Shown here piece after piece: positions 9,519 through 17,790 of a stretch of 31,724 nucleotides of DNA (positions are counted from its first letter, which is position 1; each line of letters starts with the position of its first letter). Location: assembly GCA_003427395.1 (NCBI GenBank), contig BFEA01000585.1, positions 123,766-155,489 of the forward strand, given 5' to 3'. A model generated the notes under the pieces. It did not search any database. It was not told the origin of the DNA and saw only the letters and a list, made by a program, of their open reading frames with translations. Source of the stretch: Chara braunii. Taxonomy: Eukaryota > Streptophyta > Charophyceae > Charales > Characeae. The position numbers and the translations under genes are program-made.

Positions 9519-10360
9519 CGGTGTCGAGCGCATTAGCTCCCGCCCTTTTCTCAAAAGCGAGAGCCCTCCCAGCCATGTCACGCAGGAGTTTAACAAAAAC
9601 AAATTTCAGAGACAACTCAGGAACGACGCAAAATAATCCCACGAGCCGCCAAGACAGCCGCGATCGCGTCGCTCCTTCGCCGCTCTAGCCGGGTGCGCCA
9701 ACTGTACATCCCGTGGTCCCCTACGACAGGATAGGTTCCCGCGGGGCATAAGCTTCCCGTCCCTAAGGGGCTGTCACCACCCTTAGGGGCGTATCCCTAC
9801 CGAGCTACTGACCCACATGCGAAAGCTTTTAAATGCAATTGCAGAGGTAGGTCAGTCGAGGGCGTTTGCTCGTTCGCTGTAGTATAGATACGCTTGGTTA
9901 ACGCCAAGCGAACCCGAACGTCGTCCGTTCCTAGGGCGCTGATCTCCTAGGTGCGGAGCGGACGCCGGTCGACTAGGACGGTCTCAACCAAGCGTGAAAC
10001 CCAAATATTTATCCTAGTCCCTTAGACACACAATCAAGCGAAAGTTACAACAACCACACATATAATTATATCCAAAGCAGTCGACCGTAGTCGATACAAA
10101 TATATATCCAATCTGAAATGATAACTGAAAAAAAATCAAAATCATGATCATTAAATACATTCAATAACACAAGATCAAAAATAAAATCCGACCACCCCGG
10201 GTCGAACTCCACATACAATATCATACAGGTGCCTATGAGAAGTTGGCATCAGACAATAAGCCCGATGCAGTCGACAAGGTAGTCGATCTGCTTTAGTTTG
10301 TCTTGATGAGACGCGCTGCTAGAGTCATTCATTCCACCCTACCGCCGACCGAAGATTAAA
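9519..10360 (-). mobile_element. Minus-strand LTR/PBS/leader module, copy 1
   Basis: Very similar to copy 2 at 11720-12450. Read on minus, a block that would be the LTR ends GATGTACA at about 9702. It is followed by GTTGGCGCAC plus a CGGCT block, which could be a non-Met primer-binding site, then a leader that keeps the peptide VPELSLK and LLRDMAGRALA in one frame. A hairpin with arms CGCTTGG/CCAAGCG lies at 9891-9910. The LTR start was not fixed. A matching word (TTGATGAGACGCG) near 10303 suggests similarity extends that far. Confidence 0.6.
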
Positions 10361-11719
10361 CACGCACTCACCCGTCTTCATATTTCCTCAATCTTCTTGG
10401 AAGAAAGGTTGTTTTGCGAATGATTCTTGATCAGTGGCATTGCTTGAAGTGTTGCATGCCTCTCCCTCTAGGAAGTGGTCTGGGGTACTCCTCCTCGTCC
10501 GAGCACAGGACTCGGATCTCAAAAGTCGGGCCGTCTCCACTGAATCGGCAAGTACCCCCCCGTAGGACGGTCCACTCTGGGCCGATAACAGGGTCGGCTC
10601 CTAAAGCAACGAACCCCCGTCCCAAATGCTTCCTAGGGATAGAAGATGTGTCCATTGCAAGTAGCTCTCAGTTATTCTTATTTCTCTTGAATTCAGGATA
10701 GCTTGGACGAAAAGAAATCGAAGGAGATCATTTGGACAGGTATAGGCAGATATGGTCGTTCAGGATAGAATGGGTCAATCCTCGGGGAAAGACTAAGTCT
10801 ATTTGACCTTAACTGCTTTATTTCAATCGAATTTATTCTACGACACACGTTAAATAATCTTTTTCAAAACAACAATTTTTTGACAAGTAGGCAGGTGAAA
10901 GTTAGGAAGAAGAAAATCCCTTTCCATTTTCTCGAATAGGCATATTCAATTTCCTTTGCAAGCTTCCTTCTACCTACCTGCACAACAAGCAAAGAAAACA
11001 AGTTCAAAGGAAACCAGTGCAATCCCATACTCGAGTCAGACCTCACCATTCACATGCAAACACACATTACCTTTGCCTTTTCAATGAACATTCGATTGAA
11101 CAGCGTCAAGCAAAGTGTGGGTTCACACAGGTGTGAAGAAAAATTTGAGTCATTCTACTGACCTTGAGTGAAGTTTGAATCGGCTCACTCAAGAAAGCCG
11201 AGTAACATGCCAATCAAATTTGTAAAAGACGATCGTCGTTACAACTGAAAATATGCAGCTCGCAGCTCCACAGGTTACGCATGTTCCACTGAACGACGAT
11301 CCGCCGCCTTCTCCAAGCACCATGTCCGCTCACAATAGCCACACCAACATGCCGGTCCTAATCTCCAAACCCAGTTTCACCTAGTCCCAAAATGGTCCGA
11401 AATGGTCCGGGGCGGTCCCACCAGATGGTCCAAAACTCAAAACCGCTCACTCTGCGTGCCACAAAAAAAAATAAAGGTGGCCCTGGTCCAAACCGCATGT
11501 GCGGCGAGCCTAAAAAAAAATAAGATGTCTTTCCGGCGCAAATCGCAAGCGCTGCAACTCCAATAGTCACTACCGCGAGCACTCACTCCACGATCTCTTC
11601 TTGCCGTCGGCCCTCGCATCGCTACCGCACAATCCCCCCAACGTGCACCAGCGTTAGCCCTACCTCTGGGCCCCATTAGAATCCACTATAGTTGTCGCAC
11701 ACCACAAAAATAAAACGCG
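10361..11719. other. Interval between the two minus-strand modules, little recognised
   Basis: If the two modules are LTRs, this would be internal sequence of a short minus-strand element. The only frame of ordinary composition is 10431-10655 (separate entry). A short direct repeat AATGGTCCG occurs near 11390-11410, and two A-runs each follow a CC-rich word near 11462 and 11512. No gag or pol motif was found. Confidence 0.35.
10431..10655 (-). CDS. Small hypothetical frame (74 aa), possibly a gene fragment
   Basis: Begins MDTSSIPRKHLGRGFVALG and continues with GPEWTVLRGGTCRFSGDG, an EIRVLCSDEEEYPRPLPRG block and a stop. Amino-acid composition is balanced, unlike the low-complexity frames around it, but I recognise no family. 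It lies between two direct LTR-like modules and on the same strand as them, so it may be a scrap of that element's coding or of a captured host gene. No TATA box, intron border or homologous copy supports it. Could equally be chance. Confidence 0.2.
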   Translation of the reverse strand: MDTSSIPRKHLGRGFVALGADPVIGPEWTVLRGGTCRFSGDGPTFEIRVLCSDEEEYPRPLPRGRGMQHFKQCH

Positions 11720-12450
11720 GTGTCGAGCGCATCGGCCGCGCGCGAGCGAGGGCCCTCCCAGCCGCGTCACGCAGGAGAAACTTAGGCTTTCTACTTTTTA
11801 GAGACAACTCGGGGACGGCACGGTAACCCGCGTCGACCCTTCGCTGCTCCAGCCGAGTGCGCCAACTGTACATCCCGCGGTCCCCTACGACAGGATAGGT
11901 TCTCGCGGGGCACAACTTACCTTCCTTAAGAGGCTGTCACCACCCTTAAGGGCGTATCCCCGCCGAGCTACCGACCCACATGCGAAGGCTTTTATAATGC
12001 AATTGCAGAGGTAGGTCGGTCGAGGGCGTTTGCTCGTTCGCTGTAGCATAGGTACGCATGGTTGGACGTGATATTCTAAGCGTAAGGAAAAGTTCTAGCG
12101 ATCCTAGTCTCTTCTTTCGAAGTCAATTAAAAGTTAATCAGACAAAATGCTTTCAAAAGAAGACTCAGGTCAATGTAAGTTGACTTATCTTCTGAAATCA
12201 CCCTATATACAATGCACTCATGCATCCGACAAAAGTCGGCTTGACTTCAAACAACACTTATCGATAGAAGATCAGAGCATGACCATTACACAAGGCGACG
12301 CTCAAATGAGGTATGACTAAAGTATCTTCACTCTACCTGCCAGACGGCTGGACTGTCACAACTTTTTTTTTTGACTTGATGAGATGCGTTGCCGAGTTCA
12401 TTTATTCCGCCCCATACTGACGGCTAGCAAAGAATTGCTGACATCACAAC
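11720..12450 (-). mobile_element. Minus-strand LTR/PBS/leader module, copy 2
   Basis: Direct copy of the module at 9519, about 2.2 kb away. Shared blocks in order are GGTGTCGAGCGCAT, GCCCTCCCAGCC, TCACGCAGGAG, GTGCGCCAACTGTACATCCC, CCCTACGACAGGATAGGTT, GGCTGTCACCACCCTTA and TGCAATTGCAGAGGTAGGTC. It diverges from copy 1 after about 12063 and shows weak similarity again at 12375 (TTGATGAGATGCG). On minus the putative LTR end and PBS lie at about 11864. Substitutions and small indels throughout indicate the copies are old. Confidence 0.6.
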
Positions 12451-12883
12451 TTCCAAGCAAGTTAAGATGCTATCGCACCAGTGATGACTACACTCTCACT
12501 CTAACTTTGGTGTGAATGCCATCTGCAAGTAATCCGGCTACCACTATATAAGTCAGTGCTCGACTTGAACAACCAAACACTGGATACCCCATTAAAGGCG
12601 AGGATCCCCTTTCAAATTTTATTGGTTGCTTTGTCCTCCTGGCCCTCGTTGACCCTACTGAAAAGGGTTGTTCTCGAACTTTAACTATCCAAGCCTTGCT
12701 CACTACATCGACCATATTGGTCCTCACTTCTTGTGGCGAGGCCATCCACGACAAGAATGCCTAGCCGCACTCTGTTTCAACTAGTAGCCGTGAACCGAGC
12801 TTCTTGTGGCTCAATTCTCCATGCACGAGTGACCCCTAAAATGACCACTAAGGGGTATACTATGGCAGCTCCCCTTAACGAGT
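12451..12883. other. Unassigned spacer
   Basis: No coding family recognised. A TATA-like ACTATATAAG lies near 12542-12551 on the plus strand, but nothing convincing starts downstream of it. Confidence 0.3.
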
Positions 12884-13089
12884 GGGTCTGCCGAATTTTT
12901 TGTGGCTCAGTAATCTGTCGGCGTCTCAGCATTGCCCTAATTTTACTGCGTCACTACGGCGTCGCACTCACACCACTTTCAAGCGCACCACCGCTTTTTT
13001 GTACCTCCCCTGTGTCAATGCTCAATCACCGCCTTATATAGTTAGTGCAAGAATACTGCCTCCTCTGCCACAAAAAATTCGGCAGACCC
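12884..13089. repeat. 23-bp perfect inverted repeat with 160-nt spacer
   Basis: Positions 12884-12906 are the exact reverse complement of 13067-13089; the core word is GCCGAATTTTTTGTGG. A TATA-like TTATATAG sits in the spacer near 13034. No terminal repeat structure or target duplication was seen around it. Confidence 0.8.
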
Positions 13090-13095
13090 GCCCTG

Positions 13096-13490
13096 CGGCT
13101 GCAAGATTTTGGCAGCGCTTCCGCACCACCACCAAAATGTCAGAGCTGTTGCTGCAAAATTTCGGCAGTGCTTCCTCACTACCGTCGTCAGACTCGGTGC
13201 TGTTGCCGCAAAATCTCGGCAGCGCTTCCACATCACCGCTTGGAATGCATTGCCCCCGCCGTAAAAAAAAAACGGTCGCGCTTCCACGTCACTGTCAAAA
13301 AGCGCCGTCGTTGTCGTGCCAAACAGGCAGAGTCTCCCCTGCACCGCTTGCCGAAGACTTGCCGCCGCCGTGCAAAACGGGCAGAGTTTCCCCTGCACCG
13401 TTTGTCGAAAAACCTGCCGCTGCCGTGCAAAACGGTCAGAGTTTCCCCTGCACTGCTTGCCGAAAAACCTGCCACGAACAGCAGCACCTC
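13096..13490. repeat. Two short tandem-repeat families
   Basis: First, a word like GCAAAATTTCGGCAGTGCTTCC recurs with variation near 13099, 13163 and 13209. Second, a 54-55-bp unit beginning (G/T)CAGAGT(T/C)TCCCCTGCAC occurs at 13327, 13381 and 13436. Because the second unit is close to a multiple of three, frames on both strands stay open (for example 12882-13700 plus and 13042-13500 minus). I attribute these to the repeats, not to genes. Confidence 0.7.
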
Positions 13491-13500
13491 CTGCTGGCAC

Positions 13501-13785
13501 CCCGCAGCACGGTGGCTATGGCAGCCTCTCCTCTCCTCACCTCGCTGAGATGGCGGCTATGGCTGTGCTTCACAGCTATGGCCACCTCCAGCAATCCTCC
13601 TCCCTCACTTGCAGACCTCCACTCAGCTCCCTCTCACTCCACCAGCAGCTCCTCCTCCAGCAGCCAGCATAATGCTGCTCTCCACTCCACACTCAATTAG
13701 AATGTGGGCAGCACCTCAACTGAGTGAGGATGCTGCTGGCCAGCCCTGCTTTTATAGCTTGGCTGGAGTGGTGGGCAGCCACTTG
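13501..13785. other. CTCC-rich spacer
   Basis: Short CTCC/CAGC-rich sequence with no recognised gene; several frames are open by composition only. Confidence 0.3.
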
Positions 13786-14057
13786 AGGCTCAGCCAAAAA
13801 AAACGGGGCTGAGCCTAGCCCTCGATCTGAACTTCGATCGAGGGCTGGGAATCTTGATGTTCTACTAGGAACATCAAGTCCCAGGCTTTGGTAATGCACC
13901 CGGCCGCCACCCCCGGCCAGGTGCAACCTCAAAGTGGCTGTATACAGCCACTTACAGCTGCCTGTTCAAAATGAACAAGCGCTGTCCTTTCCCCCTTCTA
14001 GAACCTTCTGCCTATCCCCTGTATCTAGCCTGAACCCACGGCCACATACATGGCCGT
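13786..14057. repeat. Hairpin train, block 1
   Basis: Successive perfect or near-perfect hairpins with little sequence between them. They are: 13786-13795/13807-13816 (10 bp); 13817-13827/13836-13846 (11 bp, directly abutting the first); 13853-13862/13869-13878 (10 bp); 13895-13906/13914-13925 (11 bp with one mismatch); a 22-nt perfect palindrome at 13932-13953; 13954-13958/13981-13985 enclosing 13963-13967/13973-13977; and 14038-14044/14051-14057 (7 bp). The stems differ from each other in sequence, so this is not a simple tandem repeat. Confidence 0.85.
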
Positions 14058-14314
14058 TAGGCCAAACACCCGAACCCGAACGCCCGAACGTTTGGGACCC
14101 CCTCTCGACGCGTTCGGACTTTCGGCCGAACGCGGAACCCAAAAAAAAAAAAAACGTTTCCAAAAATTCTGAAAATAAAATATGTCATGCAGAAGAATAA
14201 ACTAAACAACATTTGCCTCAACAGTACATCCAAATTCCTTACCAAATTTGAAATAAAAATCAAATATGATAAATAAATAATATTAATGGAAATAAGAAAA
14301 AATAAAACGAGAAT

Positions 14315-14690
14315 GAAATTATTGCGTGGGCGAGCAAGTTTTTGACACCACCATCTTTGGCGATTTTTCATTTTTTTTTGGCTTTGTCAAATGCCATGAA
14401 ATTTTATACATATGTATCTTACATAATAGAGAACCTACAAATAAAGTTTTAGAAAATAATAATTTTTTTCAGGCCCCGAAATAAAGGGAAAACAAAAAGT
14501 GAAAAGAGAAAAAAAACAAATTATTAAGTGGGAAAGCTAGTTTTGACACCATCATCTTTGCCGATTTTTCATTATTGTTTGGCTCCATAGAATGCCTTCA
14601 AAATTGAGAGACAGGTAGCTTACATAACAAGAACTCACAAAAGAAAAATCAGAAAAAAATAATAATTTTTAGGTGCCAAAATAATTTTTT
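14315..14690. repeat. Diverged AT-rich tandem pair, about 200-bp unit
   Basis: A unit with GAGCAAGTTTTTGACACCACC and TTTGGCGATTTTTCATT near 14330-14372 recurs at about 14530-14572 with AGTTTTGACACCATC and TTTGCCGATTTTTCATT. Both copies then pass through a TTGGCT/CTTACATAA block and end in a CAGGCCCCGAAATAA- or TAGGTGCCAAAATAA-like word. No coding potential. Confidence 0.7.
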
Positions 14691-14692
14691 GC

Positions 14693-15084
14693 GGGGTCCG
14701 AACCCCTTCGAGTTCGGGCCCCGTACGGGGACCCGAACGCCCGAACGCTCTGGGGTCAGCTTAAAGCAAAAAAAAAAAAAAAGGGAAAGAACAACTTACC
14801 TTGCAAAACGGTCGCCCGTTCAAAACGGGCACCGTCAGGGCTGCTGGGGACTTAAACGCCCCAGCCGGTTCAAGTTGCGCCATCTGGCGCTTTACCTATA
14901 GCTCAATTTTTTATTTTTTTTTACAGCCCTTTTGAATGGGCACAGACAGACTGGACAGTCTGTTTGACAGAAACAGTGGGGTGGGGAACAATGTGGCACT
15001 GTATATTTCCATGTTCTAGCGGTAGATTCATTCGATTTTGCTCATCCTATAGCCAAAGTGACAGCCCGTTCGTCAAAAACGAAC
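14693..15084. repeat. Hairpin train, block 2
   Basis: Stems seen: 14693-14697/14702-14706; 14712-14722/14727-14738 (11 bp around a GTAC loop, one bulge); 14808-14820/14824-14835 (12 bp, one bulged C, CAA loop); 14843-14849/14859-14865 (7 bp); 14877-14882/14885-14890 (6 bp, 2-nt loop); 14946-14953/14956-14963 (8 bp); 14960-14965/14971-14976 (6 bp, overlapping alternative); 15068-15073/15079-15084 (6 bp). Confidence 0.8.
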
Positions 15085-15252
15085 AGGTGCTTACTTTTTT
15101 TTACGAATCCAATAAGAAGAACGAAATCTAAAGAAAACAAATAAATAAATAGAGAATCTACAGAGAAATATACAAAATCTAAAAAGAATCCAAAAGAAGA
15201 AATCTAACGAAAATCTAAAAAAAAGAAAACAAAACAAAACAAAAACAAAACT

Positions 15253-15350
15253 CTTACCTTCGAAGGAACAGTCGCCCGTTCCCTCTGGACGTTGTCAAGT
15301 GTACTGGGGCTAAAACACCCCAGTCACTTCCCCATGCGCCATGTGGTGCT
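15253..15350. repeat. Second copy of a hairpin module with compensatory changes
   Basis: Corresponds to 14796-14892: both read CTTACCTT, GTCGCCCGTT, then a CTGGGG/CCCCAG hairpin and a GCGCCA hairpin, then a poly-T stretch. In this copy the first hairpin is 15303-15309/15318-15324 and closes with A-T, where the other copy has G-C. The second is 15336-15341/15344-15349 with one G-T pair. A further 5-bp outer helix (15297-15301/15325-15329) exists only here. Confidence 0.75.
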
Positions 15351-15467
15351 CCGCTTTTAGTCTTTAGTTTTAGTTTTTTTTTTTTTTTTTTTTTTCAAAA
15401 ATTTAAAATAAAGAAAAAATAATTTTTTTTTGATTTGAGCGTGTCATCCTTGCACAGGGGCCACTTT

Positions 15468-15765
15468 GATCTGCACGTGGCAGATCTTAGCCGCGTGATC
15501 TTGAGGATCGTGCGGCCGAGATTGGCCGCACCCAACTGCCTTGGGCTGCTCCAAAAGGAGCTAGCCCGATAGGATGCTTGTAGCCAGGCTTGATCCCGGT
15601 ACCTGCCGGGTGAGAGTCCTGGACTGCAACCTACTGGGCTAGCTCCTACCACGGGAGCTAGACCTGCACCTCCTCTATACATAGAGGTGCAGTCCCCAGT
15701 AGGCCCAACCCACACTCACCAGGCCGCCTGCCTTGCAGGCCCTGCCTGCCTGTGGCTTTGCAGGC
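15468..15765. repeat. Hairpin train, block 3, with a three-way junction
   Basis: Stems seen: 15468-15474/15480-15486 (7 bp); 15510-15517/15524-15531 (8 bp); 15543-15552/15557-15567 (10 bp, one bulge, AAAA loop); 15595-15599/15606-15610 (5 bp). Then CCTACTGGG at 15630-15638 pairs with 15695-15703 and encloses two hairpins, 15639-15646/15654-15661 (8 bp) and 15664-15672/15684-15692 (9 bp). Stems 15726-15731/15735-15740 and 15744-15749/15760-15765 follow. It is not a tRNA: the arms have the wrong number and lengths. Confidence 0.8.
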
Positions 15766-16026
15766 CTCGCCTGCCTGCGGCCTTCCCGTGGATGGCTGCC
15801 CACCATAGCTCCAAGGTCACCCAACGGGTAGGTCTCGGCATCGGCCTGCTGGCCTCCCTTGGCTCGAGGTCAACCCCTGCGGCCCATAAAATAAAATTCC
15901 CCCTGCGCCGCGGCTCTATACCCGGCGCATCCCTCTTTTTAGATTACTTAGGCCTAGCAGTCGCGCGACATTATTTTAGGTAGAAAAGGTCTAACTTTAG
16001 CGTTCCCATGTCCGCACGTTCCTGCG

Positions 16027-16243
16027 GCTTCGACAAAAGCGAAGCATTGCCATTAACATTCGTTACTTGCGGACGCTACACGCGTCCGAACTAAAGTCTG
16101 AAACTTTTAGTGTCTCGGTCATAGGTCAGGTCTGAAAAAACTTTGGCAACGTCAACCTCATAAAGCCTTTCAATTCAACGAAAGAGTCGAACAGCGTCCG
16201 ACGTTAAAAAAAACCGGCAAATACCCTTGTCAGGGTATTTGCC
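16027..16243. repeat. Hairpin train, block 4
   Basis: Stems 16027-16032/16040-16045 (6 bp), 16070-16076/16082-16088 (7 bp) and 16216-16227/16232-16243 (12 bp perfect, 4-nt loop TGTC). Intervening sequence is non-coding and AT-rich. Confidence 0.8.
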
Positions 16244-16580
16244 CCGACAACGACAGGGGTGTCAGGTCCACGAAAAAAAACAAATAAAAAAAAATGAAAC
16301 TGAACTTCAGGCGGGAAAGTAGGTTGATATATGTTGCACAGTAGAAGTGTGGGCATGCCCTCCTCCACAAGTATCAGCAGCCCGTGGATTGCGTCGTGCC
16401 TCTCTGGCAGGGCACCGAAACAAAAAAAAAGAAAAAAAAGAAAAATACGAACAACGAAAACCTGAAACTACCCACAACAGTAGTTACATACTTTCTTGTG
16501 AGTATTGGTGTGAGCACAACTTTGTGCACGACCTTCCCCAACTTGGTCTTTGTTTTTCGAACGGACCCACAAGGCCCAAC

Positions 16581-16719
16581 TGCCGAACCTCCGCATACCC
16601 CCGAAAAGTTCGGCAAAGTGGGAAAACTGCTAGTTTTTCCATTTTTCGAGAGATGGTTAACAACAAATTTTATTTACAGTCACTTTCAGCCGCTTCAGGT
16701 TCCTACTGGAACCCCCTGA
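16581..16719. repeat. Hairpins leading into the foldback cluster
   Basis: Positions 16581-16588 (TGCCGAAC) pair with 16608-16615. 16621-16628 pair with 16632-16640 with one bulge. 16698-16703 pair with 16708-16713 (GGTTCC/GGAACC). Confidence 0.7.
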
Positions 16720-17076
16720 AATGACCTGAAGTGGATGAAGCTTCTGAAAGGGGTTTCAGGTATCCCCATCCAACCATTTGGATGGGGGGACCTGAAACCC
16801 CTTTCAGATGCTTCAGCCACTTCAAGTCATTTCAGGGATTTCAGGTGGAGACCTGAAACCGCCGTATGGTTGGATGGGGGTACCTGAAACCCCTTTCAAA
16901 AGTTTTAGCCACTTCAGTACATTACGGTGGTTTTAGGTCCCCACCTGAAATTCCTGAAATGACCTGAAGTGGTTGAAGCTTCTGAAAAGGGTTTCAGGTC
17001 CCCCCCCATCCAAATGGTTGGATGAGGATACATGAAACCCCTTTCAGAAGCTTCAACCACTTCAGCTCATTTCAAG
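16714..17076. repeat. Three adjacent large foldbacks (MITE- or hairpin-like)
   Basis: Foldback 1: 16714-16773 pairs with 16778-16837, 60-nt arms with about 5 mismatches and a 4-nt loop. Foldback 2: 16838-16866 pairs with 16923-16951, 29 nt with one mismatch and two G-T pairs; its loop holds a further copy of the right-arm sequence. Foldback 3: about 16953-17013 pairs with 17018-17076, with a 42-bp section carrying two mismatches. Foldbacks 1 and 3 are homologous. All arms are built from words such as CCTGAA, TTCAGG and GAAGTGG. No coding, and no terminal target duplication identified. Confidence 0.9.
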
Positions 17077-17304
17077 TGACACACAACAACGTTAAACCAA
17101 AACAAAAACAAGCCAAAAAAAAAAAAAAAAAAAACCTATAAAACTTGTCCTCCAAACCACTTGAAACTTCTGAAAATGACTTGAAGTGTCTTCATGCCAT
17201 TTCAGCGGTTTCAGACCACTTCATAATCTTTCATTCTAAAATTTCAGGTGGTCGTTAGCCATTAGTGCATTTTTCACAAGAGTGACAAAGGCAGTGGTTG
17301 TTTA
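17077..17304. other. Spacer with degenerate foldback words
   Basis: Contains an A-run near 17116-17135 and scattered CCACTTGAAACTTCTGAAA- and ATTTCAGGTGG-like words resembling the foldback arms. This suggests decayed further units up to the boundary with element A. Confidence 0.5.
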
Positions 17305-17628
17305 AGATGTCTGAATTTTTATAGGAATTATGGTCCATGCGAGGTTTTGGATGTGGTTGGTGAGGATGCATTCAACCCTTCATATGTGATTGTCGTGGCT
17401 CCGCATATGCGCACGTACCCGGTTGTCCACGTGTCTAAACTTTTCCTGTATCTCGATGCCAAATCCTTTGAATATCGTGAGAATATGATCCCTCGTGCAA
17501 TCAATGGTGATCACGAAATAGACAAAAGACAGTATCGGGTTCATTTCATGTATCACCCATTGGATGATCTCTACTAGATCTCTAAGAAGGAACTGTTGCG
17601 CAACGCACCTCACGTTGTTAGAGCATAA
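17305..17628 (+). pseudogene. pol: Element A integrase tail, GPY/F-like module and chromodomain-like end
   Basis: Resumes the coding lost at about 9335. It reads NYGPCEVLDVVGEDAF, VVAPHMRTYPVVHVSKLF, then RENMIPRAINGDHEIDK and QYRVHFMYHPLDDLY, stopping at TAG 17575-17577. Coding-like sequence continues in frame as ISKKELLRNAPHVVRA before further stops. In the family this region follows the core and helps target-site choice. The TAG falls where a Trp codon is usual, so it may be a point mutation. The frame 17347-17577 is otherwise clean. Confidence 0.8.
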
Positions 17629-17770
17629 GAATGACATTTAGCTTCCGATGTTGTTCCCAAAATCTCTGCAAAATGCATTGCTACTGAATATTTGCGAAAT
17701 CTCTTCGATATGTTTGCGTATGATGTGTTTGTGAGTGACTCAGATTGAGTTACTCTCTCGAAGGGACCTC

Positions 17771-17790
17771 ACTCTTGAAGGGGGGGATAG
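17771..17790 (+). other. Polypurine tract of element A
   Basis: CTTGAAGGGGGGGATAG lies directly before a TG that begins an LTR at 17791. A G-rich purine run in this position primes plus-strand synthesis in LTR retrotransposons. Confidence 0.8.

Larger units (their letters stand above)
9336..17304. mobile_element. About 8 kb of nested foreign DNA splitting the element A integrase tail
   Basis: Element A coding stops at about 9315-9340 and its next block resumes at about 17305-17330 (NYGPCEVLDVV). The interval has unrelated content: minus-strand LTR/PBS modules (9519-about 12450), tandem repeats (13100-13480), an AT-rich repeat pair (14315-14690), a long run of hairpins (13786-16243) and three foldbacks (16714-17076). 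Target-site duplications and outer ends could not be located, so it may be several insertions rather than one. The exact breakpoints are uncertain by about 30 bp. Confidence 0.7.

Noticed and set aside
12882-13700. 272-aa plus-strand protein and its minus-strand counterparts
   Set aside because: Openness is explained by 54-bp and related tandem repeats near a multiple of three; three frames are open at once and no domain is seen.
15630-15703. tRNA gene
   Set aside because: The 74-nt length is suggestive, but there is one 9-bp helix with two hairpins and no anticodon arm, CCA-type acceptor or A/B box.
13786-17076. CRISPR array
   Set aside because: The units are palindromes of different sequence, not identical repeats with unique spacers, and the context is a plant nuclear genome.
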